Shown here: positions 19,176 through 28,319 of the stretch, piece after piece
Layout of the letters: each line of letters begins with the position of its first letter
How positions within the stretch are numbered: the first letter of the stretch is position 1
Assembly: GCF_001650715.1 (NCBI RefSeq)
Contig: NZ_LWQT01000066.1
Coordinates: 62,001-126,000 of the forward strand
Length of the DNA stretch: 64,000 bases
Source: Paramagnetospirillum marisnigri
Lineage (GTDB): Bacteria > Pseudomonadota > Alphaproteobacteria > Rhodospirillales > Magnetospirillaceae
Direction of reading: 5' to 3'
Position numbers and translations under genes: made by a program
Notes under the pieces: model-generated
Database searches by the model: none
Told to the model about the DNA's origin: nothing
What the model saw: only the letters and a program-made list of their open reading frames with translations

Positions 19176-19858
19176 CGGCGTTTGGCTCCCTTGCCCTGGC
19201 CCTGGGGCGAGGCTCCCCGCAAGGTCAGGGCGGCCTTGCCGGTGAAGGTGATGTCGCGTCCCTTGCCCGCCAGCTCGAAACCGGCGGACTGGATGCGGCC
19301 TTGTGGTCCGTGCCCTTCCACCGGTTCCAGCCCCCGGCCGGTATTGCGGGCCAGGTCGAAGACGGCAGTGGGCGTGTGCAGTTCGTAACCGGCATCGTGG
19401 TACAGGTTGACCCCGCCCGCAAGGTCCAGGGTCTTGGTGACCTGGTTGTAGACGCCGGTGGCGGCATCCACCACGATATTGGCCCCCGAGGTGGAGGTGA
19501 AATCGGCCTTGGGCGCGGTGAGATGGATCAGGTCGCGGCTGCCCGGCTGCTGCTTCGCCAGATCGGCGGTGACCGCGTAGGGGCGGTTGGATTCGTCCAG
19601 GCCGAAATAACGGGCGTTCTGCATGGCCAGGGATTCGACCTCCTTGGACGGCAGCTTGGCGAACCCCACCTGGAAACGCTTGTCCTCCAGCGCCAGCTTG
19701 GGCCACACCACCACCAGCCCCAGCAGCACGGCGGCCAAGGCGGGCAGCAGCACCTTCATGAAACCGACGAAGCGGGAATAGCTGGAGAACGGCCCGGTCT
19801 GGGGTCGACGCAGACGATGCCGCAAGGCGGCCAGTCGTTCGGTCGCGCTGGGCAGCAC
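19172..19858 (-). CDS. lptC: LPS export protein LptC
   Basis: LptC is the bitopic inner-membrane protein that hands lipopolysaccharide to LptA. The 228-residue protein has one N-terminal transmembrane helix (VLLPALAAVLLGLVVVWPKL) after a short cytoplasmic arm, then a periplasmic domain with YFGLDESNRPYAVTADLAKQ and INLY-like beta repeats such as LAGGVNLYHDAGYELHTP. It starts with GTG, adjacent to the kdsD stop codon, and overlaps lptA. Confidence 0.92.
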   Translation of the reverse strand: MLPSATERLAALRHRLRRPQTGPFSSYSRFVGFMKVLLPALAAVLLGLVVVWPKLALEDKRFQVGFAKLPSKEVESLAMQNARYFGLDESNRPYAVTADLAKQQPGSRDLIHLTAPKADFTSTSGANIVVDAATGVYNQVTKTLDLAGGVNLYHDAGYELHTPTAVFDLARNTGRGLEPVEGHGPQGRIQSAGFELAGKGRDITFTGKAALTLRGASPQGQGKGAKRR

Positions 19859-20824
19859 CTAGGCCACTCCCGCGCGCAGGCAGTCATGGACGTGCAGCAC
19901 GCCCACCGGGCACCCGGTTTCGTCGACCACGAACAGGCTGGTGATGGCCTTGGTGTTCATGATGCGCAGCGCTTCGGCCGCCAGCAGGTTGGGGGCCACC
20001 GTCTTAGGATCGCGGGTCATGACCTCGGCGGCGGCTAGGGTCGGCAGGTCGGGGCGCATATGGCGGCGCAGATCGCCATCGGTGACGATGCCGGCCAGCC
20101 GTCCGTTTCCGTCCGTCACCCCGGCGCAGCCCAGGCTCTTGGCGGTCATCACCAGCAGCACCTCGGCCATGGGGGTGGTGGGGGCCACCAGGGGCAGCCC
20201 CTCGCCGCCATGCATCAGGTCGCCCACCTTCAGCAGGCGCTGGCCCAGCTTGCCGCCGGGATGGAACAGCTTGAAATCGGCGGCGGTGAAGCCCTTGCGC
20301 TCCAGCAGGGTGACGGCCAGGGCATCGCCCAGGGCCAGCATCATGGTGGTCGAGGTGGTGGGCGCCAGCCCCATGGGACAGGCTTCCGGGATGGGAGGCA
20401 GCACCAGCGCCACATCGGCGGAGACGGCCAGGGTGCTCTTGGCGCCCGAGGTGATGCCGATCAGCGGAATCTCGAAGCGGCGGGAAAACGCCACCAGATC
20501 GCCCAGTTCGGGAGTTTCGCCCGAATTGGACAGGGCGACGACCGCATCCTCCGAGGTCACCATGCCGAGATCGCCATGGCTGGCCTCGGCCGGGTGGATG
20601 AAGAAGGATGGGCGGCCGGTGGAGGCCAGGGTGGCGGCGATCTTGCGCCCCACATGGCCGCTCTTGCCCATGCCGGTGACGATCACCCGGCCCTTGGCGG
20701 CTTCCAGCAGCCCCACCGCCTTGACGAAAGCCTCGCCCAGCCCGGCCGACAGCGCGCTCAGGGCCTCGGCCTCGGTGGCGAGCACCTTGCGGGCGGTGGC
20801 GATATCCTCGGCGGCAGAGGTCAT
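19859..20824 (-). CDS. kdsD: Arabinose-5-phosphate isomerase (KpsF/GutQ family)
   Basis: The enzyme interconverts ribulose-5-phosphate and arabinose-5-phosphate, the first step of Kdo synthesis. The 321-residue protein has an N-terminal SIS domain (VIVTGMGKSGHVGRKIAATL, STGRPSFFIHPAEASHGDLG, VVALSNSGETPEL) and two C-terminal CBS domains (about 200-320: DLMHGGEGLPLVAPTTPMAE and VMTRDPKTVAPNLLAAEALR). It leads the kdsD-lptC-lptA-lptB-rpoN block, tying Kdo supply to LPS export. Confidence 0.95.
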   Translation of the reverse strand: MTSAAEDIATARKVLATEAEALSALSAGLGEAFVKAVGLLEAAKGRVIVTGMGKSGHVGRKIAATLASTGRPSFFIHPAEASHGDLGMVTSEDAVVALSNSGETPELGDLVAFSRRFEIPLIGITSGAKSTLAVSADVALVLPPIPEACPMGLAPTTSTTMMLALGDALAVTLLERKGFTAADFKLFHPGGKLGQRLLKVGDLMHGGEGLPLVAPTTPMAEVLLVMTAKSLGCAGVTDGNGRLAGIVTDGDLRRHMRPDLPTLAAAEVMTRDPKTVAPNLLAAEALRIMNTKAITSLFVVDETGCPVGVLHVHDCLRAGVA

Positions 20825-20865
20825 GGCGAATCCCTTGTCCCGGCTCCCAATGACCGGAGGCCCTA

Positions 20866-20893
20866 ACTATACGAATCCGGGTTTGGACGGAAA
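20866..20893 (-). promoter_or_regulatory. Putative promoter for the kdsD-lpt-rpoN operon
   Basis: On the minus strand TTTCCG (20893-20888), a 16-base spacer and TATAGT (20871-20866) lie about 45 bases before the kdsD ATG. The -10 is good and the -35 is weak. Confidence 0.4.
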
Positions 20894-20944
20894 GCCAAAA
20901 GCAGGGGATGTGGTCCGTTTCCTGCATTAAAATCGCCAGCTTTA

Positions 20945-20970
20945 AAAACTGAACCGCTTGGTTTAGTTTT
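20945..20970. promoter_or_regulatory. Palindromic operator in front of the TetR regulator
   Basis: AAAACTGAACC (20945-20955) and GGTTTAGTTTT (20960-20970) form an inverted repeat with 11-base arms, one mismatch and a four-base centre. It ends 25 bases before the TetR start at 20996, in the position and form expected for autorepression by a TetR dimer. Confidence 0.7.
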
Positions 20971-20995
20971 GCCGGAAGCAGTTTCCGGAGCCACC

Positions 20996-21610
20996 ATGTC
21001 CAAGCCTTTATCCGGCCGCAAACCCTCGGCCAAGCGGGAAGCCATCCTGGATGCCGCCCAGGTGGTGTTCCTGGATGTGGGCTATGCCGCCGCCAGCATG
21101 GACGGGGTCGCCGCCCGGGCCGGGGTGTCCAAGGCCACCATCTATGCCCATTTCACCAGCAAGGATCAGTTGTTCTCGGCGGTGATCCAACGGCGTTGCG
21201 AACGCAGCGAGGCCTTTCAGAGCATCGACAGCCAGGGGGATGTCCGAGCCGTGCTGACCGGAGTGGCGCGGCGCCTGATGACTCTGTTGCTGTCGCCCGA
21301 GGCGCTGGCCATGTATCGCCTGGTGGTGGCGGAATCCCTGCGCCAGCCCGATCTGGCCCGCGCCTTCTATGACTCCGGACCGGCGGCCGGCAAGGCGCAG
21401 ATTGCGGCGATCATGGCCGATCTGGCCGACAGGGGTGAACTGGTGCTCGACGATCCCTGGGTCGCCGCCGACCAGTTCATCGGCTTGCTGCGCACCGATC
21501 TGTTCATGCGGACCCTGCTGGGGCTGCCGCTTCGCGACGGCCAGACCCTGGACGGCGTGACCGTCGGCGCCGTCGACGTGATTTTGCGGGCCTTCGGTCC
21601 GAAACGCTGA
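20996..21610 (+). CDS. TetR/AcrR family transcriptional regulator
   Basis: The 204-residue protein has an N-terminal TetR DNA-binding domain (KREAILDAAQVVFLDVGYAA, then GVAARAGVSKATIYAHFTSK and DQLFSAVI), with the recognition helix in VSKATIYAHF. The C-terminal half (LLSPEALAMYRLVVAESLRQ, FMRTLLGLPL) resembles the ligand domain of AefR-type regulators. The ATG at 20996 follows GGAG; an upstream TTG at 20969 lies inside the operator and is rejected. A near-perfect palindrome just upstream suggests autorepression. No efflux pump or other obvious target lies next to it. Confidence 0.9.
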   Translation: MSKPLSGRKPSAKREAILDAAQVVFLDVGYAAASMDGVAARAGVSKATIYAHFTSKDQLFSAVIQRRCERSEAFQSIDSQGDVRAVLTGVARRLMTLLLSPEALAMYRLVVAESLRQPDLARAFYDSGPAAGKAQIAAIMADLADRGELVLDDPWVAADQFIGLLRTDLFMRTLLGLPLRDGQTLDGVTVGAVDVILRAFGPKR

Positions 21611-21772
21611 AACCAGCTATTGATCGCCAGGTTATTGTGACTTTCCGTGGCGAATTGTTGGATTTGGCTTAACTTTCGTATAGGCGATATCGTATTTGTA
21701 CGGCATCCAGAATCGCCGCCGGAAGAACGGCGATCTGGGGACAAGCTCGCGGTGAACAGGCAGGGCAAGGCC

Positions 21773-22297
21773 ATGGACAGGTCGCTTAGCAATGTGGAAC
21801 GGACGTTTCAGTGGGATGAGGTGATCGTCTCCAAGACCGATCTCACCGGCAAGATCACCTATGCCAATGATGTTTTCATCGGCATCAGCGGCTATACCGA
21901 GGACGAGCTGCTGGGCGCGCCCCATTCGATCCTGCGCCATCCCGCCATGCCGCGCTGTGTCTTCAAATTCCTGTGGGACCGTATCGCCCAGGGGCACGAG
22001 GTCTTCGCCTATGTGGTCAACCGGGCCAGGAATGGCGACCATTACTGGGTCTTCGCCCATGTGACGCCCTGCTACGACAAGGCCGGGCAGTTGATCGGCT
22101 ACCATTCCAACCGGCGGGTGCCCAAGCCGGAAGCGGTGGCGACGGTCAAGCCGCTTTACGAAACCCTGCTGGGGATCGAGAACGGCGCCAGCGACCGCAA
22201 GCAGGGGCTGGAGCAGTCCTTCGCCGCCCTGGTGAAAACCATCGGCGATCTGGGTTTCGACAGCTATGACCGCCTGGTCATGACCATCAGCCGGTAG
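21773..22297 (+). CDS. Stand-alone PAS domain protein (Aer-like sensor module)
   Basis: The 174-residue protein is mostly one PAS domain: [60 protein letters not shown]. It closely resembles the PAS part of the large receptor at 6929-9889 and the FAD-binding PAS of Aer. There is no transmembrane or signalling domain. The ATG at 21773 is chosen because an extension to the GTG at 21647 would translate an AT-rich, promoter-like stretch. It precedes an MCP gene by 11 bases, so the two probably work together as a split redox receptor. Confidence 0.85.
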   Translation: MDRSLSNVERTFQWDEVIVSKTDLTGKITYANDVFIGISGYTEDELLGAPHSILRHPAMPRCVFKFLWDRIAQGHEVFAYVVNRARNGDHYWVFAHVTPCYDKAGQLIGYHSNRRVPKPEAVATVKPLYETLLGIENGASDRKQGLEQSFAALVKTIGDLGFDSYDRLVMTISR

Positions 22298-22308
22298 GAG
22301 ACATCCCC

Positions 22309-23718
22309 ATGTCCGCCCCCTCGCTCCGCCGGACGGTCGCCGCCTCGACCACCATGACCCTGATCGCCCTGCTGGCCACCGGCCTGGTGGCTTATGCCGC
22401 CATCGGCTACGGCCTGATGATGGACGCCTCGGTGACCGCCGCCCTAGCCGATGCCGCCAAGGGTGGCGATGGCTGGCGCGCCTCGCTGGAAGCCGCCGTC
22501 GCGTCCCATCGCGGTTTTGGCTGGACCATGGTGGTGCTGGCGGTGGTGGCGGGCGGCGCCTTGTTTTTCCTGGCTCTGCGCTCCAACGCCCAAATCCGCG
22601 CCATCATCGCCCTGGTGGAACGGGGCGAAGCGGTGGCGGCCCAGGCCGCCCAGGGCGACTTCAACGCCCGGGTCCTGCGCATCGGGCGCACCGACGAGCT
22701 GGGTCGCATGATGACCGGCTTCAACCGGGTGCTGGACCTGACCGAGGAATTCGCCAAGGACGCGGGCGCCGCCATGAAGATGGCGGGGCAAAAGCAGTAT
22801 TTCCGCTATATCCCGCTGCAGGGTCTGCGCGGCGACTATCTCGGCTATGCCGAGGGCATCAACAAGGTGCTGGCGGACATGGACGCCCGCGACCAGGAGA
22901 CCCGCAGATTCGAGCAGTCGGTTCAGGCCATGGTCGCCGACGTCTCCAAGGCCACCAATGCCATCGGCCAGACCGCCGGAATCATGGCGGCGCGCTCGGA
23001 AAGCGCGGGCGGCAGCTCGCTCACCGTGGGCGAGGCGGCCGAGGTCACCACCCAGCGGGCGGCGTCGGTGTCCGAGTCCATCCACCAGTTGGCCGGGGCC
23101 ATCAACGAGATCGCCCAGCAGGTCACCCGTTCGGCCACCGTGGCGCAGAACGCCGTCGCCGATATCGGGACGACGGTGGAACGCATGAACGGGCTGGCCG
23201 ATTCCGTCAGCCAGATCGGCGAGGTGGTCAGCCTGATCAACGACATCGCGTCCCAGACCAACCTGCTGGCGCTCAACGCCACCATCGAGGCCGCGCGGGC
23301 GGGCGAGGCCGGCAAGGGATTCGCCGTGGTGGCCAACGAGGTCAAGACCCTGGCCAGCCAGACCGCCCGGGCCACCGAGGACATTACCAATCAGGTGAAC
23401 GCGGTGCAGGAAGCGGCACGTTCGGCGGCGTCGGGTATCGGCGATGTGGTGGAGACCATCCGCAGCATCGACCGCATTTCGGCCACCATCGCGGGCGCGG
23501 TGCAGGAACAGGAGGCGGTGACCCGCGAGATTTCCGAACATATCGACGAGGTGGCGGCACAGGCCGCCGATGTCTCGGAGAACGTCGCCCACCTGTCCCA
23601 GGCCTCGGCCCAGGCCTGCGGCGGCACCGTCCGGGTGATCTGGAGCGCCCGCATGCTGGGCAAGGTGGTTGAATCGCTGACCAGTCAGGTCAATGAGTAT
23701 GTCAGCAAGGTGAAGTAG
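22309..23718 (+). CDS. Methyl-accepting chemotaxis protein
   Basis: This 469-residue receptor has two transmembrane helices close together (about 15-40 and 72-92, the second reading [16 protein letters not shown]). Only a ~35-residue loop lies between them, so there is no real periplasmic ligand domain. A HAMP-like segment follows ([20 protein letters not shown]) and then the MCP signalling hairpin with [20 protein letters not shown] and [20 protein letters not shown]. Lack of an outside sensor fits an energy-taxis role with the PAS protein encoded just upstream. Confidence 0.93.
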   Translation: MSAPSLRRTVAASTTMTLIALLATGLVAYAAIGYGLMMDASVTAALADAAKGGDGWRASLEAAVASHRGFGWTMVVLAVVAGGALFFLALRSNAQIRAIIALVERGEAVAAQAAQGDFNARVLRIGRTDELGRMMTGFNRVLDLTEEFAKDAGAAMKMAGQKQYFRYIPLQGLRGDYLGYAEGINKVLADMDARDQETRRFEQSVQAMVADVSKATNAIGQTAGIMAARSESAGGSSLTVGEAAEVTTQRAASVSESIHQLAGAINEIAQQVTRSATVAQNAVADIGTTVERMNGLADSVSQIGEVVSLINDIASQTNLLALNATIEAARAGEAGKGFAVVANEVKTLASQTARATEDITNQVNAVQEAARSAASGIGDVVETIRSIDRISATIAGAVQEQEAVTREISEHIDEVAAQAADVSENVAHLSQASAQACGGTVRVIWSARMLGKVVESLTSQVNEYVSKVK

Positions 23719-23754
23719 GGCGGGCGAGGCGCCCGCGCTCCGGGGTCATCGCAC

Positions 23755-23870
23755 GCCCGGCGCTTGAGGGACAAGAACGGAGCGAAGCGACTGGGCCGTT
23801 GAGGCCCCGCGCCCGCGTGGGCGCGAAAGCCAAGCATTCCGGAGGAATGCGCCCGGCGCTTGAGGGACAA
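23755..23870 (-). repeat. Dispersed multi-hairpin repeat, family I, copy B plus a partial copy
   Basis: Read on the minus strand, the full copy (23866-23779) gives CCTCAAGCGCCGGGC, hairpin GCATTCC-TCC-GGAATGC, connector TTGGCTTTC, hairpin GCGCCC-ACGC-GGGCGC, hairpin GGGCC-TCAAC-GGCCC and the tail CAGTCGCTTCGCTCC. Copy C has the same loops and connectors with different but still paired stems. A 20-base piece GCCCGGCGCTTGAGGGACAA occurs twice on the plus strand, at 23755-23774 and 23851-23870, so the array is partly duplicated. It lies between the MCP gene and the GmhA-like gene. Confidence 0.8.
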
Positions 23871-23877
23871 AAAAGAC

Positions 23878-24498
23878 TCAGAACTTCCTTGCCGCCACCA
23901 GATCGCGGGGCATGCGGTTCATGCGGATGAACTGGGCCAGCACATGCATCAGCGACTGGTGCACATCCTCGATGATGCCGTAATTGTCGGCGCTGACATG
24001 CAGATTGGCATCGGCCAGCTTGGCGGTGCGCCCACCGGTGAAACCGGTCAGCGCGATGGTGCCGACGCCGTTGGCCTTGGCCCATTGGATGGCGCGGACC
24101 ACGTTTTCCGAATCCCCCGACGAACTGATGGTGATCAGCACGTCGCCCGGCCGGGCGAAGGTCCTCAGCTGGTAGGCGAAGACCTCGGCATAGTCCAGGT
24201 CATTGGCGATGGCGGTGATCATCTCAATGGTGGCCGACAGGGAATGGACCCGGGGCTTCAGGCTGGTATCGGTCTGGATGCCCTTCACATGGTCGCAGAC
24301 CAGATGATTGGAGATGGCCGCCGAACCGCCATTGCCGCAGACATAGACATGGGCATCGGCTTCCATGGCGCCCGACAGCAGGATTTCCGCCGCCGCCAGG
24401 GCGCTTTTCGGCACCGAGGCCAGCGCCTGGGCGATTTTCTCGCTATAGGCCTCGTAGAAGGCGGCGATGCTGGAATGGGGCTTTTCGGGGAAGTACAT
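23878..24498 (-). CDS. SIS-domain phosphosugar isomerase, GmhA-like
   Basis: The 206-residue protein (ATG at 24498, MYFPEKPHSSIAAFYEAYSE) is one SIS domain with the GmhA-type signatures VYVCGNGGSAAISNHLVCDH near residue 55, ITISSSGDSENVVRAIQWAK near 125 and GIIEDVHQSLMHVLAQFI near the end. GmhA converts sedoheptulose-7-phosphate to glycero-manno-heptose-7-phosphate. A GmhB-like phosphatase lies at 34055, supporting a heptose role, but another ketose phosphate is possible. An upstream in-frame extension to 24558 has no ribosome site. Confidence 0.82.
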   Translation of the reverse strand: MYFPEKPHSSIAAFYEAYSEKIAQALASVPKSALAAAEILLSGAMEADAHVYVCGNGGSAAISNHLVCDHVKGIQTDTSLKPRVHSLSATIEMITAIANDLDYAEVFAYQLRTFARPGDVLITISSSGDSENVVRAIQWAKANGVGTIALTGFTGGRTAKLADANLHVSADNYGIIEDVHQSLMHVLAQFIRMNRMPRDLVAARKF

Positions 24499-24557
24499 GG
24501 CGGTCCTCGGTTTCGGCAACGGGCAATGAGGCGGAAACGCCCACCTAATCCTCGTCA

Positions 24558-24606
24558 CCCCCGGACCTGATCCGGGGGTCCATGGATGCCCGGATCAAGT
24601 CCGGGC
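24558..24606. repeat. Twin palindromes between the wecB and GmhA-like genes
   Basis: Two perfect hairpins follow each other: CCCCCGGA (24558-24565) with TCCGGGGG (24571-24578), and GCCCGGA (24588-24594) with TCCGGGC (24600-24606). The form resembles the CCCGGA..TCCGGG intergenic palindromes common in alphaproteobacteria. It could end wecB transcription. Confidence 0.6.
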
Positions 24607-24635
24607 ATGACGGTGATGGATGAGTGGGATCCATA

Positions 24636-25745
24636 TCAAAAAACACTGTCCAGCACGGCCTTGATGCGCAGGGCCGCTTTTCCGTCCCAGAATTCAGGAA
24701 CGCGTCCGGCCTTGCCGCCGTTGTCCAGAATCTCGCGGGTGGCGGCCAGGATGCGGCCGGTGTCGCGCCCCACCACCGTATTGGTGCCGAACTCCACCGT
24801 GGCTGGACGTTCGGTATTGTCGCGCAGCGTCAGGCAGGGAATGCCCAGCGCCGTGGTCTCTTCCTGGATGCCGCCGGAATCGGTCAGCACCAGCCGGGCG
24901 TGCTTCATCAGACCCAGCATGGCGAGATAGCCCTGCGGCCCCAGCGGCAGGATGGTCCTGCCGTCCAGCTTGTGGGCCAGACCGGCGGCCTCGATGCGCC
25001 CACGGGTGCGCGGATGCAGCGGCATCACCACCGGCAGCTCGCGGCCGATCTCGGCCAGGCAGTCCAGCAGCCGGGCCAGCACCTCGGGCTCGTCCACATT
25101 GGAGGGCCGGTGCAAGGTGGACAGGGCGAAGCTCTCCGGCACCGCCAGCCCGGCCGCGGCCAGGGTCTCGGCCGGGGCGGTGGCGCGCGGCAGATTGGCC
25201 ACCAATGTGTCGATCATGACGTTGCCGACGAAATGGACACGCTCGGGCGTTATGCCTTCCGCCGTCAGATTGGCCGCCGCCGAACGCTCGGTGGTGAACA
25301 GCAGGTCGGAAATCTGGTCGGTCAGCACCCGGTTGATCTCTTCGGGCATGGCGCGGTCGCGCGAGCGCAGGCCCGCTTCCACATGCACCACCGGCACGCC
25401 CTTCTTGGCGGCGACCAGGGCGCAGGCGATGGTGGAATTGACGTCGCCCACCACCAGCACGATGGGATCATGGGCGGCGTCGAGCACCGGCTCGAAGCGG
25501 ATCATCACCTGGGCGGTCTGCACTGCATGGCTGCCCGATCCCACTTCCAGATTGGCGTCGGGGGCGGGCATGCCCAACTCGGCGAAGAAGGTGTCGTTCA
25601 TGTCGGGATCGTAGTGCTGGCCGGTATGGACCAGCAGCGGACGGAAGCGGGCGGAGTCCTTCAACGCGGCGACGATGGGGGCCGCCTTCATGTAGTTGGG
25701 TCTGGCGCCGACGACGCAGACCACGGTTCTCGGCCTTTGGCTCAT
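24636..25745 (-). CDS. wecB: UDP-N-acetylglucosamine 2-epimerase (non-hydrolysing)
   Basis: The enzyme makes UDP-ManNAc from UDP-GlcNAc for surface polysaccharides. The 369 residues show [80 protein letters not shown] and [20 protein letters not shown], the standard GT-B-like epimerase marks. No UDP-ManNAc dehydrogenase (WecC) lies next to it. It is divergent from purH and probably feeds the polysaccharide region to the right. Confidence 0.93.
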   Translation of the reverse strand: MSQRPRTVVCVVGARPNYMKAAPIVAALKDSARFRPLLVHTGQHYDPDMNDTFFAELGMPAPDANLEVGSGSHAVQTAQVMIRFEPVLDAAHDPIVLVVGDVNSTIACALVAAKKGVPVVHVEAGLRSRDRAMPEEINRVLTDQISDLLFTTERSAAANLTAEGITPERVHFVGNVMIDTLVANLPRATAPAETLAAAGLAVPESFALSTLHRPSNVDEPEVLARLLDCLAEIGRELPVVMPLHPRTRGRIEAAGLAHKLDGRTILPLGPQGYLAMLGLMKHARLVLTDSGGIQEETTALGIPCLTLRDNTERPATVEFGTNTVVGRDTGRILAATREILDNGGKAGRVPEFWDGKAALRIKAVLDSVF

Positions 25746-25883
25746 GAAAATCCCGTCCGGATGACGGCTCTGTATATAGCGGCAGGCTTCCAGGGGCAGA
25801 AGCGGAAAATTCCGACCTGTCCTCGGGCGCGGGCTGTGCTATATCCCCCGACAAATCCCGTCCGTGCCGGAGAGTGCCGTCCC

Positions 25884-27464
25884 ATGTCCGATTTGATGCC
25901 CGTTCGCCGCGCCCTGATCTCGGTCTCCGACAAGACCGGCCTGATCGATTTCGCCCGTTTCCTGGAAAGCCGGGGCGTCGAGATCCTGTCTACCGGCGGT
26001 TCGGCCAAGGCCATCCGCGACGCGGGCATCAAGGTGGTGGAAGTGGCCGACCATACCGGTTTCCCGGAAATGCTGGACGGCCGGGTCAAAACCCTGCACC
26101 CCAAGGTCCATGGCGGCCTGCTGGGCATTCGCGGCAATGCCGAGCACGAGGCGGCCATGGCCGAGCACGGCATCGCTCCCATCGACCTGCTGGTGGTCAA
26201 TCTCTATCCGTTCGAATCCACCGTGGCCAAGGGCGCCGGTTACGACGAATGCGTCGAGAATATCGATATCGGCGGCCCCGCCATGATCCGTGCCGCTTCC
26301 AAGAACCACGCCGCCGTGGCGGTGGTGGTGGATGTGGAGGATTACGGCGTGGTCAAGGCCGAGCTGGAGGCCAATAATGGCGCCACCACCCTTGCCCTGC
26401 GCAAGAAGCTGGCGGCCACGGCCTATGCCCGTACCGGCGCCTATGACGCCGCCATCTCCCAGTGGTTTGCCAAGCAGCTGGGCGACACCTTCCCCCGCCG
26501 GGTGGTGGTGGCGGGCGAGCTGAAGCAGTCGCTGCGCTACGGCGAGAATCCGCACCAGGCCGCCGCCTTCTACGTCACCGGCCATCAGCGTCCCGGCGTG
26601 GCCACGGCGAAGCAGCTCCAGGGCAAGGAACTGTCCTACAACAACCTCAACGATACCGACGCGGCCTATGAGCTGGTGGCGGAATTCGACAAGCCCGCCG
26701 TGGCCATCATCAAGCACGCCAATCCCTGCGGCGTGGCGGTGGGCTCCGACATCGTGTCGGCCTACAAGGCGGCGCTGGCCACCGATCCGGTCTCGGCCTT
26801 CGGCGGCATCGTCGCCATCAACCGCAAGCTGGACGGCGCCACGGCGGAAGAGATCGCCAAGCTGTTCACCGAAGTGGTGATCGCCCCCGATGCCGACGAG
26901 GCTGCCGTGGCCGCCTTTGCCGCCAAGAAGAATTTGCGCCTGCTGGTCACCGGCGGCATGCCCGACCCCAACGAGCCCGGCATGACGCTCCGCCCGGTGG
27001 CGGGCGGCTATCTGTTCCAGACCAAGGACAATGGCCGCGTCGCGCTGCAGGAGCTGAAGGTGGTGACCAAGCGGGCGCCGAGCCAGCAGGAACTGGAAGA
27101 CCTGCTGTTCGCCTTCCGTGTCTGCAAGCACGTCAAATCCAATGCCATCATCTATGTGAAGAACGGCACCACGGTCGGTATCGGCGCCGGGCAGATGAGC
27201 CGGGTCGACTCCTCGCGCATCGCCGCCTGGAAGAGCCAGGAAGCCGCCACCGCGGCCGGTCTGGCCCAGCCGGGCACCATCGGTTCGGTGGTGGCGTCGG
27301 ACGCCTTCTTCCCCTTCGCCGACGGCTTGCTGGCGGCGGCGGCGGCGGGGGCCACGGCGGTGATCCAGCCCGGCGGCTCCATGCGCGACGCCGAGGTGAT
27401 CGCGGCCGCCGACGAGAAGGGGCTTGCCATGGTGTTCACCGGCATGCGTCACTTCCGGCACTGA
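25884..27464 (+). CDS. purH: Bifunctional AICAR formyltransferase/IMP cyclohydrolase
   Basis: PurH does the last two steps of IMP synthesis. From the ATG at 25884 it has 526 residues. The N-terminal IMP cyclohydrolase (MGS-like) domain shows [33 protein letters not shown] and [20 protein letters not shown]. The transformylase domain has [33 protein letters not shown] and the catalytic Lys-His in [14 protein letters not shown], ending FTGMRHFRH. The longer open frame to 24624 is antisense to wecB and is not used. Confidence 0.97.
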   Translation: MSDLMPVRRALISVSDKTGLIDFARFLESRGVEILSTGGSAKAIRDAGIKVVEVADHTGFPEMLDGRVKTLHPKVHGGLLGIRGNAEHEAAMAEHGIAPIDLLVVNLYPFESTVAKGAGYDECVENIDIGGPAMIRAASKNHAAVAVVVDVEDYGVVKAELEANNGATTLALRKKLAATAYARTGAYDAAISQWFAKQLGDTFPRRVVVAGELKQSLRYGENPHQAAAFYVTGHQRPGVATAKQLQGKELSYNNLNDTDAAYELVAEFDKPAVAIIKHANPCGVAVGSDIVSAYKAALATDPVSAFGGIVAINRKLDGATAEEIAKLFTEVVIAPDADEAAVAAFAAKKNLRLLVTGGMPDPNEPGMTLRPVAGGYLFQTKDNGRVALQELKVVTKRAPSQQELEDLLFAFRVCKHVKSNAIIYVKNGTTVGIGAGQMSRVDSSRIAAWKSQEAATAAGLAQPGTIGSVVASDAFFPFADGLLAAAAAGATAVIQPGGSMRDAEVIAAADEKGLAMVFTGMRHFRH

Positions 27465-27481
27465 TTTCCAGGAGCGATCCC

Positions 27482-28195
27482 ATGTCCCTCACAAAGCTCA
27501 CCATCGTCATTCCTTGCTACAACGAGGAAAAGACCCTGGAAGCCATCGTTGATCGGGTCCTGGCGGCGGATCGTTGCGGCCTGGACCTGGAGATGGTGAT
27601 CGTCGATGACGGCTCGCGCGACAAGTCGGTGGAGGTGATGAAGGCCCTGGCCGCCAAGCATCCCCAGATCATCACCGCCGAGCACGGCATCAACCAGGGC
27701 AAGGGCGCCGCGTTGCGCACCGGCTTCCAGAAGGCCACCGGTGACATCGTGCTGGTGCAGGACGCCGACCTGGAATACAGCCCCGCCGATTACCCCAAGC
27801 TGCTGAAGCCCTTCCTGGACGGCCGCGCCGACGTGGTGTTCGGCTCGCGCTTCAAGGGCGGCGACGAAAGCCGGGTGCTGTATTTCTGGCACTCCATCGG
27901 CAACCGGGTGCTGACGCTGGCGTCCAACATGTTCACCGACCTCAACCTCACCGACATGGAGACCTGCTACAAGGCCTTCAAGCGCGAGATCATCCAGGGC
28001 GTGACCATCGAGGAAAACCGCTTCGGCTTCGAGCCCGAGATCACCGCCAAGGTGGCGCGGCTGCGGCCCCGCCCCCGCATCTACGAGGTGGGGATCAGCT
28101 ATTCCGGTCGCACCTACGAGGAAGGCAAGAAGATCGGCTGGCGCGACGGTGTCCGGGCGCTCTACTGCATCATCCGCTACAATCTGCTGGACTGA
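27482..28195 (+). CDS. Family 2 glycosyltransferase, dolichol-phosphate-mannose-synthase-like
   Basis: The 237-residue cytoplasmic enzyme has a GT-A fold: LTIVIPCYNEEKTLEAIVDR, VIVDDGSRDKSVEVMKALAA, the metal-binding DAD in IVLVQDADLEYSPADYPKLL, and ETCYKAFKREIIQ in the acceptor region. It has no transmembrane helices, unlike GtrB-type enzymes. It probably loads a sugar onto polyprenyl phosphate for the GT-C-like enzymes encoded just downstream. It lies 17 bases after purH and 7 bases before a small membrane-protein gene. Confidence 0.9.
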   Translation: MSLTKLTIVIPCYNEEKTLEAIVDRVLAADRCGLDLEMVIVDDGSRDKSVEVMKALAAKHPQIITAEHGINQGKGAALRTGFQKATGDIVLVQDADLEYSPADYPKLLKPFLDGRADVVFGSRFKGGDESRVLYFWHSIGNRVLTLASNMFTDLNLTDMETCYKAFKREIIQGVTIEENRFGFEPEITAKVARLRPRPRIYEVGISYSGRTYEEGKKIGWRDGVRALYCIIRYNLLD

Positions 28196-28202
28196 CCGGA
28201 CC

Positions 28203-28319
28203 ATGAGACGCCGGGTCGCGCCGCTGCTGGCCTGGGCCTGGGTGGCGGTGGTGCTGGCCGCCTATCTGGCCCAGTTCCGTGGCCTGCTGCCCGCCGTGGC
28301 GGGGGCTTGGCTGAAATGA
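28203..28319 (+). CDS. Small single-span membrane protein (38 residues)
   Basis: An ATG at 28203 opens a 38-codon frame, MRRRVAPLLAWAWVAVVLAA then YLAQFRGLLPAVAGAWLK. It has a basic N-terminus and one hydrophobic helix (about residues 7-23). It lies between a GT2 gene and a polytopic membrane protein and its stop overlaps the next gene's start (ATGA), which argues for real translation. I do not recognise a family. It may be a helper subunit of the membrane glycosyltransferase or simply a translational coupler. Confidence 0.5.
   Translation: MRRRVAPLLAWAWVAVVLAAYLAQFRGLLPAVAGAWLK

Noticed and set aside
21647-21772. Longer start for the PAS protein at the GTG 21647
   Set aside because: The stretch is AT-rich and promoter-like, and the extra residues do not match PAS proteins.
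24624-25883. N-terminal extension of PurH
   Set aside because: It is antisense to wecB; the PurH start at 25884 matches the known N-terminus.
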